A stretch of 64,000 nucleotides of DNA from Leucobacter viscericola (GCF_011299575.1 NZ_CP049863.1:3596001-3660000); one strand, 5' to 3'; positions 37,764-46,007 are shown, numbered from the stretch's first letter. Numbers and translations: made by a program. The notes: a model not told the origin generated them from the letters alone.

Positions 37764-38179
37764 TACGCACCTTCCGTTCCGTAGCCAGCCGCCTCGGCGA
37801 GCCACTTGCTGTCGTCGGGAGCGCCAGGGGTGTCGCCCTCGAGCACGAAGCCGTCGCCGTCGTTCGCGGGAGCGAATGTGGACTTGGCCTCTTCCGCGAT
37901 AGTCTTGGCGTCTTCGAGCGCCTTGGTGATGTCGTCACCCTTGCGAGCAGACTCCGTGAGCGCGACCCGCTGCGACGCGAGGAGATTCTTCTCGGCCGCG
38001 ATGGCCGTGATCTTCTCGTCGTAGCTGGTCAGCGCCTCCGTCACCGCTTCGGCAGTAGCTTCGGCGGTAGCCTCGGCGGTAGCCTTCTCGGTGGCGGCGG
38101 TCTTGAGCTCGGCAACAGTGGCGACGAGGGGAGCGAGCGCCTCGGCAATAGCCGCAGCAACCTCTTCCTTGGTCAGCAT
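37763..38179 (-). CDS. Nested in-frame scaffold protein (candidate)
   Basis: ATG 38179 (MLTKEEVAAAIAEALAPL) lies in frame inside the protease gene and is preceded on the minus strand by AGAAGGAAAC, a good ribosome site. Translation from here would give a 138-residue, mostly coiled-coil protein without the protease. Lambda C/Nu3 and similar phages use this arrangement. This is inference from the site; a second product is not proved. Confidence 0.45.
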   Translation of the reverse strand: MLTKEEVAAAIAEALAPLVATVAELKTAATEKATAEATAEATAEAVTEALTSYDEKITAIAAEKNLLASQRVALTESARKGDDITKALEDAKTIAEEAKSTFAPANDGDGFVLEGDTPGAPDDSKWLAEAAGYGTEGA

Positions 38180-38764
38180 GTTTCCTTCTTTCTCCAGCGC
38201 CGAGGCTTCGGCGTCAGGCTTGTTTCCAGCTCGGGGGGTCCCGAGAGAAGATTCGATTGCGCGGGCCGATTCGGCCGCCGCGTCAAAGCGTCCACCGCGC
38301 CCAGCGGCAACAACAATGTCAACGCTCTTGTATGGGTCCTCGGCGTTGAAGTGCTTGACCTCGTACACGTCGCGCTCTTCGTTGTGAACACCAAATGCTT
38401 CAATGAAAATGGAGATCCCAAGCAAGTCGAAAAACTCCTCAACGAACTCGGCATATTCTGCTCGCGGTTTCCAGTTGGCACGAACCGCCACCTGGTCATC
38501 GGCCAGCTCCTCGACCCACGTTTCACCGACGATTCGCCCACCAATCTTGAGCACGGAACGCTCGTGCGGGGCGAAAGAATACTCGGGATGGTCCATGAAG
38601 CTTACGGAATTGTCGAATGCCGCGTGCTCTGATCGAAGGAGTTCGGCCGAGTATTCGCCACTTGAACCACGTCCCGAGGTGATAACCGTAATCGGGTATG
38701 TGCCCTTAGTGCCCTTCTTCTCAAGCGCACCGGACTCCCGGATGCGTAGCGCCGTTTTGGTCAT
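37763..38764 (-). CDS. Capsid maturation protease with C-terminal scaffold
   Basis: The 333-residue protein begins with a protease-like domain: PITVITSGRGSSGEY, FMDHPEYSFAPHERSVLKIGGRIV containing the likely catalytic His, and GISIFIEAFGV. From about residue 190 it turns into an Ala/Glu-rich helical region (TEKATAEATAEATAEAV) typical of scaffolding cores. An internal ATG at 38179 with its own ribosome site would produce the scaffold part alone. It lies between portal and decoration genes, as expected for head morphogenesis. Confidence 0.8.
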   Translation of the reverse strand: MTKTALRIRESGALEKKGTKGTYPITVITSGRGSSGEYSAELLRSEHAAFDNSVSFMDHPEYSFAPHERSVLKIGGRIVGETWVEELADDQVAVRANWKPRAEYAEFVEEFFDLLGISIFIEAFGVHNEERDVYEVKHFNAEDPYKSVDIVVAAGRGGRFDAAAESARAIESSLGTPRAGNKPDAEASALEKEGNMLTKEEVAAAIAEALAPLVATVAELKTAATEKATAEATAEATAEAVTEALTSYDEKITAIAAEKNLLASQRVALTESARKGDDITKALEDAKTIAEEAKSTFAPANDGDGFVLEGDTPGAPDDSKWLAEAAGYGTEGA

Positions 38765-38818
38765 GCGATCAGTTTACAGTAAATACATAGACGAATCACA
38801 GGTTGCGAATGTCGCCCT

Positions 38819-40333
38819 TTAATTTGCGGCATTATCGCTCACATTGTCGTCGCGCGTGTCCCGACTCTTGGGCCCCTTGCCTGCGCCAGTGCTTTGGCCC
38901 TGGCCAGCTCCGCCAGCCTGGTCGCCACTGTCGTCGCTCTGGCCCCCCTGACTCGATGCACTCTTTGTTGCCAGTACCGTTTTCCCGTTATTTGGTGTGA
39001 GTACGTCAGAAGGAACGGCGCCCGGCTCCACAATGCCCAGGATGTCGGCAATTCGATCCTGAAGTGGTGTGCCCTCAAACAGGCCGGTGTCCCAGGCGAG
39101 CTTAATGGCCTGTATCTCTCGATACACGTCAGTTGCGCTAATTAGTGGGTTAAATTCGGCGGTGGGGTTCTTGGCGCCCATCCAGCGAAGCACTCGAAGA
39201 TCGAGCTCTGCGTTCCAGTTCCGCTCCGATTCCACGGAGAGACGCGTCGGGAGGTCGAGCGTCTGGGCTGATCCATATGAGCTGCCCGCAGTGCCAGGGT
39301 CGGATGTGAGGTGGATGACGGAGACGCCGATAGCGGTGGCCACGACGGAGGCAAGTGCTCGGCCGGAGTCAAAGTCATACCCCTTGCCAGCGGTCGCTAG
39401 CGGTGCGAGGTCATTTGGGCCAACAACGGTTTGGCCTGATCCACGCGCAGATGCGAACTTTAGGCTCGTGTTTTCTGTGCCCTTCTTCGTCTTTGTTGTG
39501 ACTTGGAAGGCAAACTGTGCCATCGCGTCTGACATGATCTTGCCGTTCACGAGGAAGTCTCGGTAGAGGCGCGCCCAGGCGAGAGCGTTGAGTGCGTGTG
39601 GCGCCCCAAAGGTCCAACCGATCTGGGTGTTCACGAAGGCGTCAAAGATCACCTTGTCCCGAGCGACTCGAACCGGCTTGCCGTCGTAATTGATGGTCTT
39701 GCGGTTGCCACGCTTTTCCTCAAACACATCGGTGAATACCCACTCACGTCGAAGTCTTGGATTCTGAACCCCGCCAGAGTAGTCCTGCCACTCGCGCAGG
39801 TACGCCCAGACCTCAGAGCGATTTTGAGAGTTGCGGTAGGCGTCAACGATCTCGCCAAGGGGGATAGCCGCTTCGATCTGGCGAGTCTTGTTGTCGCCGA
39901 GGTAGAAAACGCCGCCATCGGTGTAGCAGGCGCGGTAGCGCTCCTGGCGGGCGGTTGGTCCAAAGTATCGCCGACGCTGAATGTCGGATTCAATGGCCGT
40001 GCGAATTTTCTTCGTGATGTCGCCATAACGAACTCCGCCCTCGTTGATGTAGTCGGAACGCAGGTTCGCGCCACGTTCGATGTGCGGATTGCCAACGAGA
40101 GCCTCGCGGAGCTGGCCAGACCATTGCTTAAGGTCTTGCAGGGAGAGGCCGTCACTCTGATTGCCGTCGAGACTGAGCCAATCACTGTCCTCTTCCTTCC
40201 ACATTTGCATGACTCCGCTAAGTTGCTCGGCAACTCGCGGATCGAGGTGTTCAAATGCTTCCTCGAGGAGCTCTGCACTTCGGCCTCGGCGGGCCTCGAT
40301 CCACTGCTCGATACTGGGCTGATTAGTCATCAT
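38819..40333 (-). CDS. Phage portal protein
   Basis: The 504-residue protein would form the 12-fold DNA gateway at one capsid vertex. It follows the large terminase gene at once and precedes the protease. Features include an acidic N-terminal region, a long mixed region with RDKVIFDAFVNTQIGWTFGAPHALNALAWARLYRDFLVNGKIM, then SVIHLTSDPGTAGSS, and a disordered Gly/Gln/Ser-rich tail (GGAGQGQSTGAGKGP). Size and gene order fit portals of siphophage-like actinophages. Two adjacent ATGs (40333, 40330) follow GGAGAAC. Confidence 0.82.
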   Translation of the reverse strand: MMTNQPSIEQWIEARRGRSAELLEEAFEHLDPRVAEQLSGVMQMWKEEDSDWLSLDGNQSDGLSLQDLKQWSGQLREALVGNPHIERGANLRSDYINEGGVRYGDITKKIRTAIESDIQRRRYFGPTARQERYRACYTDGGVFYLGDNKTRQIEAAIPLGEIVDAYRNSQNRSEVWAYLREWQDYSGGVQNPRLRREWVFTDVFEEKRGNRKTINYDGKPVRVARDKVIFDAFVNTQIGWTFGAPHALNALAWARLYRDFLVNGKIMSDAMAQFAFQVTTKTKKGTENTSLKFASARGSGQTVVGPNDLAPLATAGKGYDFDSGRALASVVATAIGVSVIHLTSDPGTAGSSYGSAQTLDLPTRLSVESERNWNAELDLRVLRWMGAKNPTAEFNPLISATDVYREIQAIKLAWDTGLFEGTPLQDRIADILGIVEPGAVPSDVLTPNNGKTVLATKSASSQGGQSDDSGDQAGGAGQGQSTGAGKGPKSRDTRDDNVSDNAAN

Positions 40334-40339
40334 GTTCTC

Positions 40340-42022
40340 CTAGATGGGCATTCCTGCGCCCATGCGGGCAACGTTGAGTAGTTCAAAGGGGTCGACGCGC
40401 ACAACGTCACCAACCTCGACTTCGCCGAGGGGTGGCGCAGTGAGCGCCGACGTGTCGATAACGGCATAGATCAGTGCGTCAAGGCGGTCCGGTGAGCCGT
40501 GCATCTCAGAGCGCATGAGCTTTTTCGGTGTAATCTTCAGGGCGCCATGATTGTCTGAGTCTTGGGTGACGGCAAGCATTTGATCTTTGAGGATCTTGTC
40601 GGTGGGGTCGAGGTCAATCTCCTTCATGCGAAGCTTGAGTCGAAGGTCGTCGTGATTCTCGTCGCGTGCGCGCACCCATTTCGCTTTGTCTGTCGATGAA
40701 GCCGAGCCAATGACCCGAATTACGACATACTCCGCCTCGGCGAACTCCTCGAGACGCATGAGCATGGTTGCGACGCCGCCGCCGAGGCCCGCAGCATCGA
40801 GACGAACTTCCGTTGCGCCGATGTGATTCGCGATCGCGTGGATGCGTCGGGCGCTCGAGACCTCATCCTCCTTGGACCACACTCCAGATGTGGTGCGCCG
40901 GATCTCTTGACCATCCTCGTCAACGCCGTCGACGTAAGTGATTTCCTCGTCAAATATGCGAGCGATTCCGCCGCGATTGACATACACGACACTCTCATCG
41001 TCACCCATTGCCGCAAGGTCGACGCCCATGATCGGTGGCTCACCGCTTGCAGGTAGCTCACGCTCTTGCGCGGCCACAATGTCATCCTCAGAGAAGAAAG
41101 CGTTGTCGGTCTCGCCGGGGAATTGCCCTTCAACTTTTGCGAGAAAGCGAGCCTCTTTCTTGCCGTTACGAATCCACACACGTTGCTTGTGCTCGATCCA
41201 CTTCCTTGAGGTCAAACCGCGCATCATGCGCTCGTTTTTTTCGAGATCCTCGGGGTAAACGATCTCGCCAGTCATTGTAGGCAAGTCGTATGCCGAAATA
41301 GTGTGTAGATCGTACTCTGAGGCAAGAACTGGGTCGTTGAATCCGTCGTAGAACGGTGTGGCTCGGCGGTCCGGGTTGCCAATGCCTCCCATGCGGGCCT
41401 CGCCCGAAGTCATGAGCGCCTCGATCGCGGTGAAAATGTCTGCCGATACACCACCGGCCTCGTCCAGGAGAATGAGGTTTCGGCCGCTTTCTTTGCGGAG
41501 ACCCTGGAACGTAGAAACGGCATCGGCGGCGCCTGGGACACTGGCGAGCGCAAGGGTTTCAGAGCCGCCCGCGCTCGGGATGTGCTTCCACTCGTTCTGC
41601 TCGCTGATCCAGCCAGGCCACGGCATCGGCTCGTTGCGCTGCATCGCAGAAGCCTTCACAGCGCCATAGCTGTTCTTGATGTAGGAAAACACGCCCTTCT
41701 CAACCTGACGGAGAGTCGGGGCGGTGGCAATTACCAGGGATTCGCGCGGATCAAAGGCAGTAATCCACCACATCGCCCAACGCGCGGCCTGGAAGGTTTT
41801 TGCGGTGCCGTTCGCGCTCTTTACTAGCGCGCGCATCTTGGGTGTCGTGAGGACGGACTGACTGATCTCCGCCATTTTGGCGTAGGTTCGCTCGCCGAGG
41901 ATGTCGTACTGCCATGCGGCAAAGTCGCGCTGGTAGAGGCGATTCTTGGCCTTGCGGCGCATCTCCGCGAGCGCGCCGTCATAGACGGCGGGGTGCAGGG
42001 AAAGCTGCGTCGAGTTGGTCAC
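40340..42022 (-). CDS. Terminase large subunit
   Basis: TerL pumps DNA into the prohead and cuts it. The 560-residue protein has an ATPase domain with a Walker A-like KSANGTAKT (68-76) and Walker B NLILLDEAGG (182-191). The RNase H-type nuclease domain has acidic residues in IMGVDLAAMGDD (Asp335), RLDAAGLGGG (Asp409) and DRLDALIYAV (Asp512, Asp515). The start overlaps the small-subunit gene by four bases. The portal gene begins seven bases after its stop. Confidence 0.92.
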   Translation of the reverse strand: MTNSTQLSLHPAVYDGALAEMRRKAKNRLYQRDFAAWQYDILGERTYAKMAEISQSVLTTPKMRALVKSANGTAKTFQAARWAMWWITAFDPRESLVIATAPTLRQVEKGVFSYIKNSYGAVKASAMQRNEPMPWPGWISEQNEWKHIPSAGGSETLALASVPGAADAVSTFQGLRKESGRNLILLDEAGGVSADIFTAIEALMTSGEARMGGIGNPDRRATPFYDGFNDPVLASEYDLHTISAYDLPTMTGEIVYPEDLEKNERMMRGLTSRKWIEHKQRVWIRNGKKEARFLAKVEGQFPGETDNAFFSEDDIVAAQERELPASGEPPIMGVDLAAMGDDESVVYVNRGGIARIFDEEITYVDGVDEDGQEIRRTTSGVWSKEDEVSSARRIHAIANHIGATEVRLDAAGLGGGVATMLMRLEEFAEAEYVVIRVIGSASSTDKAKWVRARDENHDDLRLKLRMKEIDLDPTDKILKDQMLAVTQDSDNHGALKITPKKLMRSEMHGSPDRLDALIYAVIDTSALTAPPLGEVEVGDVVRVDPFELLNVARMGAGMPI

Positions 42023-42522
42023 TCTTCTATCGCCTCGTGCTTGGCGATCTCGTCGCGCGCGTGACTGAGAGCTTCGATCATGAGTTCATCCCACAGCTCG
42101 GCAGGAACGCGCTCACGGAGTGCTCCGCGCATGTAGCCGAATGCGCCATCGACAACCTGGGCCATAATTCGCCCCTGGTTACCGTAAAGCTTGTTGAGGT
42201 CCTCCTCGGTGGCCGCTCCGAGCCTCTCGGCCTGCGCGGAGAGCTGCTTTACGGTGGCGAGAATGACCTTCGCCTTATCGAGGTCAAAGTAGCCATCTTG
42301 GAGCGTGGCGAGCAATGCGGAGAGCGTTAAGTAGAGGCGTCGTTGCTCCTGTTGCTGCGTGAGCCAATTCTTTGACTTAAGAAGCTCCTGTGTCCTACTC
42401 GCAATGCGCTCCGGGGTAATGAGGCCGCCGAGCATGAATGAAATCTCTTCAGGCGACCGCGAGCCAGCGAGCTGGAGGATCTTGTCATCCATCGCATTCG
42501 CTGGCCGAGTCGCAATATTCAT
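42019..42522 (-). CDS. Probable small terminase subunit
   Basis: The 167-residue, mostly helical protein lies directly before and overlaps the large terminase. The N-terminal SRSPEEISFMLGGLITPERIASRTQELL could be the DNA-recognition helix-turn-helix, and the following helices (TLSALLATLQDG, KVILATVKQLSAQAERLG) the oligomerisation part. The call rests on position and helical character rather than a conserved motif. Confidence 0.65.
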   Translation of the reverse strand: MNIATRPANAMDDKILQLAGSRSPEEISFMLGGLITPERIASRTQELLKSKNWLTQQQEQRRLYLTLSALLATLQDGYFDLDKAKVILATVKQLSAQAERLGAATEEDLNKLYGNQGRIMAQVVDGAFGYMRGALRERVPAELWDELMIEALSHARDEIAKHEAIEE

Positions 42523-42620
42523 AGCTCATAGTTTACACTTAGCCAAGTCATAGATAGAATGTTTCTGAAACCGACTCTCACCTGTCAGTTTCAGCCTCCA
42601 CTCGCACGCTGTGTGCAAAA

Positions 42621-42665
42621 CGAAACCCCCTGGAATGCGCCACGTCAATGGCCCAGGGGGTTTCG
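42621..42665 (-). terminator. Terminator after the DGQHR gene
   Basis: CGAAACCCCCTGG (42621-42633) and its complement (42653-42665) form a 13-bp stem. It separates the DGQHR gene (stop at 42681) from the terminase operon (start at 42522), so the two are separate transcription units. Confidence 0.8.
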
Positions 42666-42680
42666 CTCTTGAGGAGGGTG

Positions 42681-44042
42681 TTAGGACTTCGGGATCTCGA
42701 ACCCGAGATCGGTGTATCCAGTTCCGTACTCGGGATGATCTTCCTCGCGCTCGGGGTCGGCTGGGCGAGGTGCGGGTGGAGAATCTAGGAACCCAACACG
42801 GTCCAGGGCCCAGTCCACAAGGGTGTCATGAACTGCCACTAGATCCTGCCTCTTTCCCGACGGGCCGAGAGCTCCAGCGGGGAATAACCCCTCCGCCATG
42901 TGGTCCATCCAAATCGAGCCGGGATAGACGGGGGAGCCGTCGCTGGAAACATGCGGTGCGAGCTTCCTGAAGTAGTCGACCACCTGTTCGCGGCGCCAGC
43001 CATGCACGTCAGGGAGAAGGAGCTGGTAGTAGACCCCGGCAAGAATTCGAAGGAACCCCGCAGACCCAAGCAGGCTTGTCTTGCGCAATTCTCGGGGCTG
43101 CAGCTGTCCCAACTGCACTGAGCGCAGCGGGGGGAAGGCTTCAGTCAGGTCGTCAAAGAACGCTTTGGCGCGATCGGCAACATGACGCTCCTCAAGCTCC
43201 TGATCCTGACGGCGACTCACGCGGCCATTGAGGCCAACAGTGACGTTCTTGATAATCTCCGCAACATTCTTTGCCGACAGGAAGTTCTCCGACTTCCTAT
43301 TGATGCGGTCGAGCTCCATCTCAATTCGGCTTGCAAGGAGTGGGGACTCGAGCACCATTGGCAGCGCGCGGTTGACGACCTTTCGAGAGTCAAAGCGACT
43401 TCGAACTGACGCCGTAATCCCGAGTGCGTTGTCGGATATGTCAAAGAACATCTGACGATATGCGACCGGATCTTCTTCGATGTAAATCTGAATCGCTGCA
43501 CGCTCTGAATCCAGGCGAGCGTACTGCTCCTCAAGGAGCGCAATGTCGTCACGAATGTATCGACTCGCGGCCCCGCCTGGATCGTTTCGCTCAGCCTTCT
43601 GCAGGGCCTCTCGTGACTTGTCGAGGTCGGCGACGATGTCGGCTGCTGCAATAAAGAAGCCGAGGATGCGGTGTTGCCCGTCGAGGATGTTAACGTCTCT
43701 AGCTGCCGATCGCGCGATTTCAAGTACGCCAAACTTTGACCCAGCAACCTCGTGTAGTACCTCAAATTTGAAAGGTGCTGGAGCTCGCAAGATGAGGCTG
43801 GGGATCACCCATCTGGTTTGGGTTCGAAAATAGTCAGCAAAATCCTTTGCGTGCTTTGCTCGAATGGCGCGGTTACTCTCCACCGGACGCTCAGGATCAG
43901 GGCGCACGATCAAGCTGGTGATCTGCAAAAGCGAGAGATCGAGGTTGTAGACCACGCGACCGCCCTGCTTAAACCGGCTCGCAAAGTAGGTGTCGGTCGT
44001 AGAGTACCCGCTTGGTACTTGTGCTGGCATAGTGGTAGCCAC
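42681..44042 (-). CDS. DGQHR-domain protein (DndB-like)
   Basis: The protein contains the invariant box DILDGQHR-like NILDGQHRILGFF (DGQHR at about residues 121-125). Before it lies a conserved lead-in (NRAIRAKHAKDFADYFR...WVIPSLILRAP), and after it IQIYIEEDPVAYRQMFFDISDNALGITASVRSRFDSR. This is the architecture of DGQHR proteins such as DndB and related 7-deazaguanine-system proteins, a branch of the ParB-like fold. DndB represses the DNA phosphorothioation operon. GTG 44042 is chosen because GGAGGAT lies six bases before it; an upstream GTG at 44078 lacks one. No dndCDE or dpdA gene is in view. Confidence 0.78.
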   Translation of the reverse strand: MATTMPAQVPSGYSTTDTYFASRFKQGGRVVYNLDLSLLQITSLIVRPDPERPVESNRAIRAKHAKDFADYFRTQTRWVIPSLILRAPAPFKFEVLHEVAGSKFGVLEIARSAARDVNILDGQHRILGFFIAAADIVADLDKSREALQKAERNDPGGAASRYIRDDIALLEEQYARLDSERAAIQIYIEEDPVAYRQMFFDISDNALGITASVRSRFDSRKVVNRALPMVLESPLLASRIEMELDRINRKSENFLSAKNVAEIIKNVTVGLNGRVSRRQDQELEERHVADRAKAFFDDLTEAFPPLRSVQLGQLQPRELRKTSLLGSAGFLRILAGVYYQLLLPDVHGWRREQVVDYFRKLAPHVSSDGSPVYPGSIWMDHMAEGLFPAGALGPSGKRQDLVAVHDTLVDWALDRVGFLDSPPAPRPADPEREEDHPEYGTGYTDLGFEIPKS

Positions 44043-44116
44043 TGTCGATCCTCCAATCTGAGATGCCCGGTTTGGCACCCCTACAGCGGAGGTTCAGTCT
44101 AGCGACAGTGGCTACC
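44034..44116 (-). promoter_or_regulatory. 14-bp inverted repeat across the DGQHR gene start
   Basis: GGTAGCCACTGTCG at 44034-44047 is the exact complement of CGACAGTGGCTACC at 44103-44116. The inner arm covers the GTG start and the end of the ribosome site, so in RNA the two arms could hide the start; as DNA they could bind a dimeric regulator. Confidence 0.7.
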
Positions 44117-44140
44117 GATGCGCAATTATTTAGCCGACAA

Positions 44141-44356
44141 TTATGGCCGGTGCGCTTCCAGGGCTGCGAAAGGGACGGAGTAGCGAATGTTGCGGCCAAA
44201 GTCCACAAGCGCAGTCTCGACTATCGGATAGACCTTCTCGACGCGAGCAAGGAGCTGGTTGAGATAAACCACTTCATCTCCAGTCCTAAAGCTCTTTCGG
44301 GGACGATCCTGCGTGAATGGTGGCGTGACCCGGGTTGCAGTGCTATTGCGTGACAT
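44141..44356 (-). CDS. Small basic phage protein, SH3-like candidate
   Basis: From ATG 44356 the product has 71 residues: a basic N-terminus, then SFRTGDEVVYLNQLLARVEKVYPIVETALVDFGRNIRYSVPFAAL, a short beta-rich segment like small SH3-type domains. Function is unknown. It is the last of four coupled small genes upstream of the DGQHR gene. Confidence 0.55.
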   Translation of the reverse strand: MSRNSTATRVTPPFTQDRPRKSFRTGDEVVYLNQLLARVEKVYPIVETALVDFGRNIRYSVPFAALEAHRP

Positions 44357-44573
44357 TCGTTTTCCCCTTTTCTTGTGCGAGCGCGTCCTTCCGGTGAATA
44401 ACGTGCTCGTTGGTGGTGTGCATTGCTCGGTCAGACATTCCCGACGTGAGCGTGAGTTTCTGGATTCCATATCGGCCGTCATGCGTTGATCGAGAGACTT
44501 CCCAGTCCACCTTGCCGCCCTTACTAAAGCGAACAAGGTCGCCTGCTTTGAATTGCTCGAGGCGATTACTCAT
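44343..44573 (-). CDS. Small phage protein, SH3/KOW-like
   Basis: From ATG 44573 (MSNRLEQFKAGDLVRFSKGG) the product has 76 residues. The opening GDLVRFSKGGKVDWEV looks like a small SH3-like or KOW-like barrel. Its start overlaps the stop of the upstream gene, and its end overlaps the next gene, so the set is translationally linked. No function is known. Confidence 0.55.
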   Translation of the reverse strand: MSNRLEQFKAGDLVRFSKGGKVDWEVSRSTHDGRYGIQKLTLTSGMSDRAMHTTNEHVIHRKDALAQEKGKTNVTQ

Positions 44574-44763
44574 GTTCGGATACTCGCTTTCTCGTGGGCT
44601 TGCCTGTAGGGGTGAGGAGTATGCGTCCGTCGCGGTCAACTGCCACGCTGTATGAGCCGCCTCTGGCTGCTGGCACCACCGAGCCGATGCTGATGCGACC
44701 GCGATCGTCGGCGTTGAGCGTTCGAAGCGCAGTTGAGAAGGAGCTGGCTACGTCGGCGCTCAT
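44566..44763 (-). CDS. Small phage protein, prevent-like fold unknown
   Basis: The 65-residue protein starts at ATG 44763 (MSADVASSFSTALRTLNADDRGRI), overlapping the previous stop at ATGA. The central VPAARGGSYSVAVDRDGRILLTPTGKP resembles beta-hairpin tails in small regulators but is not diagnostic. Function is unknown. Confidence 0.55.
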   Translation of the reverse strand: MSADVASSFSTALRTLNADDRGRISIGSVVPAARGGSYSVAVDRDGRILLTPTGKPTRKRVSEHE

Positions 44764-45026
44764 GCGGCGCCATCCACAATTCTCAAGCAAGTGCCCGTCA
44801 GTTCGCCCTCTTCTGGGTCTCCCGCGTCAGGGGTGGTGTACGTCGCTGGTTCAAAGACCCATTTGTAGTCCTCGGACTCGCGAAGATGGCCGAGGATCAC
44901 TAGGCCATCCTCGTCCTTCACAGGGATGGGCCCGAGGAGGATTGATTGGGTGCGATCTGACAAGCGAGCAAGCATGGGGATCGCGGTACTGATGTCACTT
45001 GCTGCCTCAGCGGTTATCTCTACCAT
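44760..45026 (-). CDS. Phage protein of unknown function, first gene after the SOS box
   Basis: The 88-residue protein (MVEITAEAASDISTAIPMLARLSDRTQSILLGPIPV...) is acidic and soluble. AGAAAGGAAAT precedes ATG 45026, and an almost ideal actinobacterial SOS box lies 20 bp further upstream. It therefore heads a likely DNA-damage-induced operon of four small genes and the DGQHR gene. No family is recognised. Confidence 0.6.
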   Translation of the reverse strand: MVEITAEAASDISTAIPMLARLSDRTQSILLGPIPVKDEDGLVILGHLRESEDYKWVFEPATYTTPDAGDPEEGELTGTCLRIVDGAA

Positions 45027-45045
45027 GAGATTTCCTTTCTAGTTA

Positions 45046-45063
45046 TTCGAACATATGTTCGAA
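45046..45063 (-). promoter_or_regulatory. SOS (LexA) box
   Basis: TTCGAACATATGTTCGAA is an 18-bp perfect palindrome that contains TCGAAC-N4-GTTCGA, the LexA site known from mycobacteria and relatives. It lies 20-37 bp upstream of the start at 45026, a position where LexA would block transcription. Confidence 0.85.
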
Positions 45064-45076
45064 CGGGGGTTGGTTA

Positions 45077-45094
45077 GAGGGTAACAAACCCCTC
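45077..45094 (-). terminator. Weak hairpin upstream of the SOS box
   Basis: GAGGG (45077-45081) pairs with CCCTC (45090-45094). It lies just after the stop of the 140-residue coiled-coil gene and could end that transcript before the SOS-box promoter. Confidence 0.4.
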
Positions 45095-45105
45095 CGACAA
45101 ATGCG

Positions 45106-45528
45106 CTACTTCGACTTAACTTCGATGGGATTGCAAGTGCTTCCCTTGGGCGTGCCTGCTGGACCCTTGGGGGGTCGCTGATGCTCGTCTGGGGTGTCGC
45201 GGTTCCGCTCAGTGCACTCGTGTTCTAGGCGCTTGATCTCGAGCCGCAAATCGGCGTTTTCATGGGCGAGCTGGTCAACCTTGGCAAGGTATGCCAGCTT
45301 GAGTGCGCTGTCAACGTCCCGCTCCAACTCAAGCTCAGCTAGGCGAGTGCTCCTCGCGCCATCCACCGCAATTCTGGCCTCTAGGGTCGCGACGCGGCTC
45401 TGGAGAAAATTGAGTGCATTTGTAATGTTCCTGCGTGCCTGGTTACTCTCGCTGGAGTCGTAGCTCTTAACGCCATTGAGGTCGCTTTCGAGCTGGCCAG
45501 TAGCGTAGATTTGTGTGCTCACACTCAC
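45106..45528 (-). CDS. Coiled-coil phage protein
   Basis: The 140-residue protein has a long central coiled coil (NALNFLQSRVATLEARIAV, then VDQLAHENADLRLEIKRLEHECTERN) and a disordered Pro/Gly tail. No enzyme motif is visible. It overlaps the MazG-like gene by four bases. A structural or assembly role is possible. Confidence 0.6.
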   Translation of the reverse strand: MSVSTQIYATGQLESDLNGVKSYDSSESNQARRNITNALNFLQSRVATLEARIAVDGARSTRLAELELERDVDSALKLAYLAKVDQLAHENADLRLEIKRLEHECTERNRDTPDEHQRPPKGPAGTPKGSTCNPIEVKSK

Positions 45529-46007
45529 ACCGCCTTGCCGCCGTGCATATGGCCCCTGGTCGCGTTGAAGGCGAGCTTTTCCAGGATGACCTCGGCGAGG
45601 GAGAATCCCGCCTCATCGGCGAAGTCGAAGGCGCGAATCACGATGTCAGCCAGCTCGGATGGGACCCCCTCCGGCTTCGCGGTGCCGCAACTTTTCTCGA
45701 CCAGTGACTTAACGTCGCTCGAGACAGCCCCGCCCAAGCGGCTGTCGGTGCCGGAGTAGTAGCGCTCTGTGGCAGTGTGGCCGTTCCGCAGCTCCTCGAT
45801 CGCTTCGGTGACCTCGGTTCCAATGAGCGCGAGCTTGGTGATGTAGTAATTGCGAAGCGCAGCGTCGCCACCTTCTCGCGTGCCACTCATTTCCCGGAAG
45901 AAGTCGCCTTGGGTGCGAAAGCCGCGCTTGGCGTTGCCTTCGCCGATGACATCCTGGAGCGCATCCAAGGTTGAGTGGGGCTCGATGGTTGAGATGGAAC
46001 CCCGCAT
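45525..46007 (-). CDS. MazG-like NTP pyrophosphohydrolase
   Basis: The 160-residue protein has the helical MazG pattern: ALIGTEVTEAIEELRNG (E-x-x-E-x), then PSELADIVIRAFDFADEAG (E-x-x-D), with a final AFNATRGHMHGGKAV. Phage MazG-like enzymes hydrolyse nucleotides such as dNTPs or (p)ppGpp precursors. It sits beside a glutaredoxin gene, suggesting nucleotide metabolism. Confidence 0.8.
   Translation of the reverse strand: MRGSISTIEPHSTLDALQDVIGEGNAKRGFRTQGDFFREMSGTREGGDAALRNYYITKLALIGTEVTEAIEELRNGHTATERYYSGTDSRLGGAVSSDVKSLVEKSCGTAKPEGVPSELADIVIRAFDFADEAGFSLAEVILEKLAFNATRGHMHGGKAV

Noticed and set aside
39596..40381. Plus-strand frame antisense to the portal gene
   Set aside because: No start signal or family; the portal frame fits gene order.
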